From: Nocardia flavorosea NBRC 108225
GTDB taxonomy: Bacteria; Actinomycetota; Actinomycetes; Mycobacteriales; Mycobacteriaceae
DNA length: 64,000 bases
Direction of reading: 5' to 3'
NCBI RefSeq assembly: GCF_001613385.1
Contig: NZ_BDCG01000008.1
Location: 1-64,000 of the forward strand
Shown here: positions 61,799 to 64,000 of the stretch, piece by piece
How positions within the stretch are numbered: the stretch's first letter is position 1
Layout: each line of letters starts with the position of its first letter
Program-made: the position numbers and the translations under genes
The notes under the pieces: model-generated
The model's input: only the letters and a program-made list of their open reading frames with translations
Databases searched by the model: none
What the model was told of the DNA's origin: nothing

Positions 61799-63511
61799 AT
61801 GATCCGCATGCTGTTACGGGTACTGGGCCATTCCTACGCCCGGCCGGTGCGTCGCACCATTGTCCTGATGACCATCACCGCGATCGCGGAAGGACTGTCC
61901 TACGCGCTGCTGGTTCCGGTCCTGCGCGCGCTGTTCGGCGCGGAACCCGATGCCGCACGCACACCACTTGTCGTGTTCGGAGTAGCGGTCGCGGGATACG
62001 CGGTGTTGCGCTATCTCAGCGATTTGTCCGGCTTCCGGGCCGGAACCACGCTGTTGCGCGGCGTGTATCACCGCCTCGGCGACCATCTGGCCCGGTTGCC
62101 CATCGGCTGGTACACCGCTGATCGGATCGGCGAAATCTCGGTGCTCGCGGGCCGCGGAGTGTTGCAGGCGATGAGCGTGATCGCCCATCAGCTGTCACCA
62201 CTCGTCTCGGCCACCGTCACCCCGCTGACCGTCATCGGCGTCATGCTCGTCTTCGATTGGCGGCTGGGCCTGGCCGCTCTGGCCGCGGTGCCGCTGGTGG
62301 TGCTGATCCAGATTCGGTCCGGCCGGGCAATGGCCGCCGGTGACGCCGAACGTCACGCCCGCGATCAGGAGGCGGCCGGACGGGTCGTCGAATATCTCCA
62401 GGCCCAGCCGGTACTGCGCGCCGGTGGCCGGACCGCCGAACGTTTCGGGATGCTCGACGACGCACTGCGCGGGGTGGAACGTGCGGCCCGGCGCAGCACC
62501 CTGTCCGCGCTGACCGGCGTGGTGGGCCTGACACTGGTCGTGCAGACCACCTTCACCGCACTGCTGGCCCTGGGGGCGTATTTCGCGCTGGGCGGCGATA
62601 TCGGCGCGGCGGAACTGCTCGCCGTGCTGGTACTGGCGGCGCGCTGCACCGAACCGCTGCTGTCGCTGGCCGAACTCGGCGGCCAGTTGCGTGCGGCACG
62701 GGCCGAGCTGGCCCGGCTCGACGAACTGCTGCGCACCCCACCACTGCCGGAACCGGCCGCACCGGTCCGGCCGGAACGCCACGACCTGGCGTTCGAATCC
62801 GTGACCTTCGCGCACGGCGACCGCCGGGTTGTCGACGATTTCTCGCTATCGGTACCGCAGGGGCAGCGGCTTGCGATCGTGGGCCCCTCCGGCGCCGGTA
62901 AGAGCACGCTGCTGCAACTGATCGCGCGATTCTACGATGTCGATACAGGCGCGGTGCGGGTGGGCGGTGTGGATATCCGCACCATCGACACCGAATACCT
63001 GATGTCACAGATCTCTTTCGTCTTCCAGCACGTGTACCTCTTCGACGGCACGATCGAGGAGAACATCCGCCTCGGCCGGCCCGATGCCACGGAAGCGCAA
63101 GTCCGGGCGGCGGCGTCCGCGGCCCAGCTCGACGAGGTGATCGACCGGCTCCCCGACGGCCGGCACACAAATGTCGGCGAGGGCGGCGCTCTGCTGTCCG
63201 GCGGCGAACGCCAGCGGGTCTCGATCGCCCGTGCTCTGCTGAAGGACGCGCCGATCGTGCTGCTCGACGAGGTGAGCTCGGCGCTGGACCCGGTGAACGA
63301 GACAGCGGTCCACGAGGGAATCGAACGACTGATGGCGGGCCGGACGGTGGTGCTGGTCGCGCACCGGTTGCCCATGGTTCAGCGCGCCGACCGTGTCGTC
63401 TTTCTCGATCGCGGCCACATCGTGCAGGACGGCACCCACGACGAACTGCTGCGCCGGGGTGGCCGGTACGCGGATTTCTGGGCTCTCGCGATGACACCGG
63501 CTGCAGGTTGA
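61799..63511 (+). CDS. ABC half-transporter (TMD-NBD), IrtB-like partner
   Basis: A 570-residue half-transporter starting MIRMLLRVLGHSYARPVRRT. Transmembrane part about 15-300; NBD with Walker A GPSGAGKST, Q-loop FVFQHVYLFDGTIEENIRLG, signature LLSGGERQRVS, Walker B IVLLDEVSSALD and H-loop LVAHRLPM. The motif ALLSGGERQRVSIARALLKD is close to IrtB-type and yersiniabactin YbtQ-type proteins (from memory). It starts 28 bp after the IrtA-like gene and probably forms a heterodimer with it. A 14-bp perfect hairpin follows the stop. Confidence 0.9.
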   Translation: MIRMLLRVLGHSYARPVRRTIVLMTITAIAEGLSYALLVPVLRALFGAEPDAARTPLVVFGVAVAGYAVLRYLSDLSGFRAGTTLLRGVYHRLGDHLARLPIGWYTADRIGEISVLAGRGVLQAMSVIAHQLSPLVSATVTPLTVIGVMLVFDWRLGLAALAAVPLVVLIQIRSGRAMAAGDAERHARDQEAAGRVVEYLQAQPVLRAGGRTAERFGMLDDALRGVERAARRSTLSALTGVVGLTLVVQTTFTALLALGAYFALGGDIGAAELLAVLVLAARCTEPLLSLAELGGQLRAARAELARLDELLRTPPLPEPAAPVRPERHDLAFESVTFAHGDRRVVDDFSLSVPQGQRLAIVGPSGAGKSTLLQLIARFYDVDTGAVRVGGVDIRTIDTEYLMSQISFVFQHVYLFDGTIEENIRLGRPDATEAQVRAAASAAQLDEVIDRLPDGRHTNVGEGGALLSGGERQRVSIARALLKDAPIVLLDEVSSALDPVNETAVHEGIERLMAGRTVVLVAHRLPMVQRADRVVFLDRGHIVQDGTHDELLRRGGRYADFWALAMTPAAG

Positions 63512-63522
63512 CGGATCGGAAC

Positions 63523-63555
63523 GGGGAGGTCACCGGTCGACCCGGTGACCTCCCC
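63523..63555 (+). terminator. Terminator hairpin after the esterase-ABC operon
   Basis: GGGGAGGTCACCGG pairs perfectly with CCGGTGACCTCCCC around a 5-nt loop, 11 bp after the last ABC gene's stop. No T-tract. Confidence 0.8.
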
Positions 63556-63678
63556 GCCTGGGCACCTGGGCGATTCAACCGCCCATCGGATCGGTCCGGC
63601 GTCCTCGCATGCGCGGGTGCGTTTGCTGGGGTAGCGACCTCTCAGCGGCGGTGCGGGCGTCGCCCCGGCCGGCCAAGT

Positions 63679-64000
63679 TCAGGACCGGAGGGCGGCGGCA
63701 AGGGCCGGGTTCACCGCCGTCGACAACGCCAGCAACGATTCCACCAGGAGGTCGATCAGGTCGGCTCGCGTAATGGTTTCTTCGCTGAGCCAGGACAGCG
63801 TGGTCTCCTCGGTGAACGCGACCCACCCCCGCACCGAGAGCAGCAGGCGGGGATCTTCGCGCTCCTGATCGGACAGTGGCACCTCGGAGAGAATGATGTC
63901 GACGATCGCTCGCCGGGTTTGCGACACCATTTCCGCCAGGGCGGGATCGGAACTGGTGGGGCCACGCAACAATGCCAGATACGAGGTGCGGTTTTCGCTG
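63679..64000 (-). CDS. TetR-family regulator, C-terminal part (partial, runs off right edge)
   Basis: The last 107 codons of a minus-strand gene entering from beyond the window. The visible part (RTSYLALLRGPTSSDPALAE, MVSQTRRAIVDIILSEV, VRGWVAFTEETTLSWLSE and the final LVESLLALSTAVNPALAAAL) is the helical ligand-binding domain of a TetR repressor. The DNA-binding domain lies outside the window. It converges with the ABC operon; a regulatory link cannot be judged. Confidence 0.8.
   Translation of the reverse strand, partial: SENRTSYLALLRGPTSSDPALAEMVSQTRRAIVDIILSEVPLSDQEREDPRLLLSVRGWVAFTEETTLSWLSEETITRADLIDLLVESLLALSTAVNPALAAALRS

Overview
The window is high-GC actinobacterial DNA that best fits Nocardia or a close mycolic-acid-containing relative. 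The evidence is a solitary Mce protein, mycothiol-dependent formaldehyde dehydrogenase, EspG and WXG100/PPE-like genes, the fused 2-oxoglutarate decarboxylase Kgd, many acyl-CoA and steroid-type enzymes, frequent GTG starts and pervasive 1-8 bp gene overlaps. Family calls and comparisons with M. tuberculosis rest on recalled sequences and gene orders; no search was run.

Layout. 1-1711: truncated Ser/Thr kinase, divergent from endonuclease IV. 2521-16522: an oxidative lipid/steroid-type cluster. A solitary Mce gene and a minus operon (CYP123 - SDR - CYP125-type P450 - glutathione peroxidase) face a plus operon (aldehyde dehydrogenase - SDR - HIBADH-like dehydrogenase - FAD dehydrogenase - TetR - Ddn-like flavin/F420 protein). 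These are followed by mscR with its metallo-hydrolase, a 32-codon ORF and a small membrane protein. It resembles the M. tuberculosis Rv0764c-Rv0770 neighbourhood, but CYP51 and its ferredoxin are absent. 16819-20764: lipoprotein, a three-gene type VII secretion mini-locus and an alpha/beta hydrolase. 20765-25653: an SDR gene remnant beside an 8-bp tandem repeat, a secreted protein, a paired acyl-CoA dehydrogenase operon and a phosphoribosyltransferase. 25767-49801: nitrilase, DEAD-box helicase, a very large Rv1251c-type protein, a mixed block of metabolic genes, ABC systems and kgd; the end genes match the M. tuberculosis Rv1248c-Rv1253 neighbourhood. 50241-64000: UbiB-like kinase, secreted lipase, regulators, a decayed acetyltransferase gene, a two-component system, and an esterase with two IrtA/IrtB-like ABC half-transporters, ending in a truncated TetR gene.

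Two observations stand out. First, a 12-bp-phased motif (about TGTCCAGACACA-TGTCC) lies in front of the Mce gene, on both sides of the CYP123/aldehyde dehydrogenase intergenic region, over the TetR start codon, and upstream of the 32-codon ORF. This suggests one local TetR regulon joining uptake (Mce), oxidation (P450s and dehydrogenases) and an undescribed hydrophobic peptide. Second, the 1327-residue Rv1251c-type protein keeps its architecture and four cysteines that could bind an Fe-S cluster, but appears to have lost the key residues of its nuclease, exonuclease and helicase motifs. It may be a pseudoenzyme under selection.
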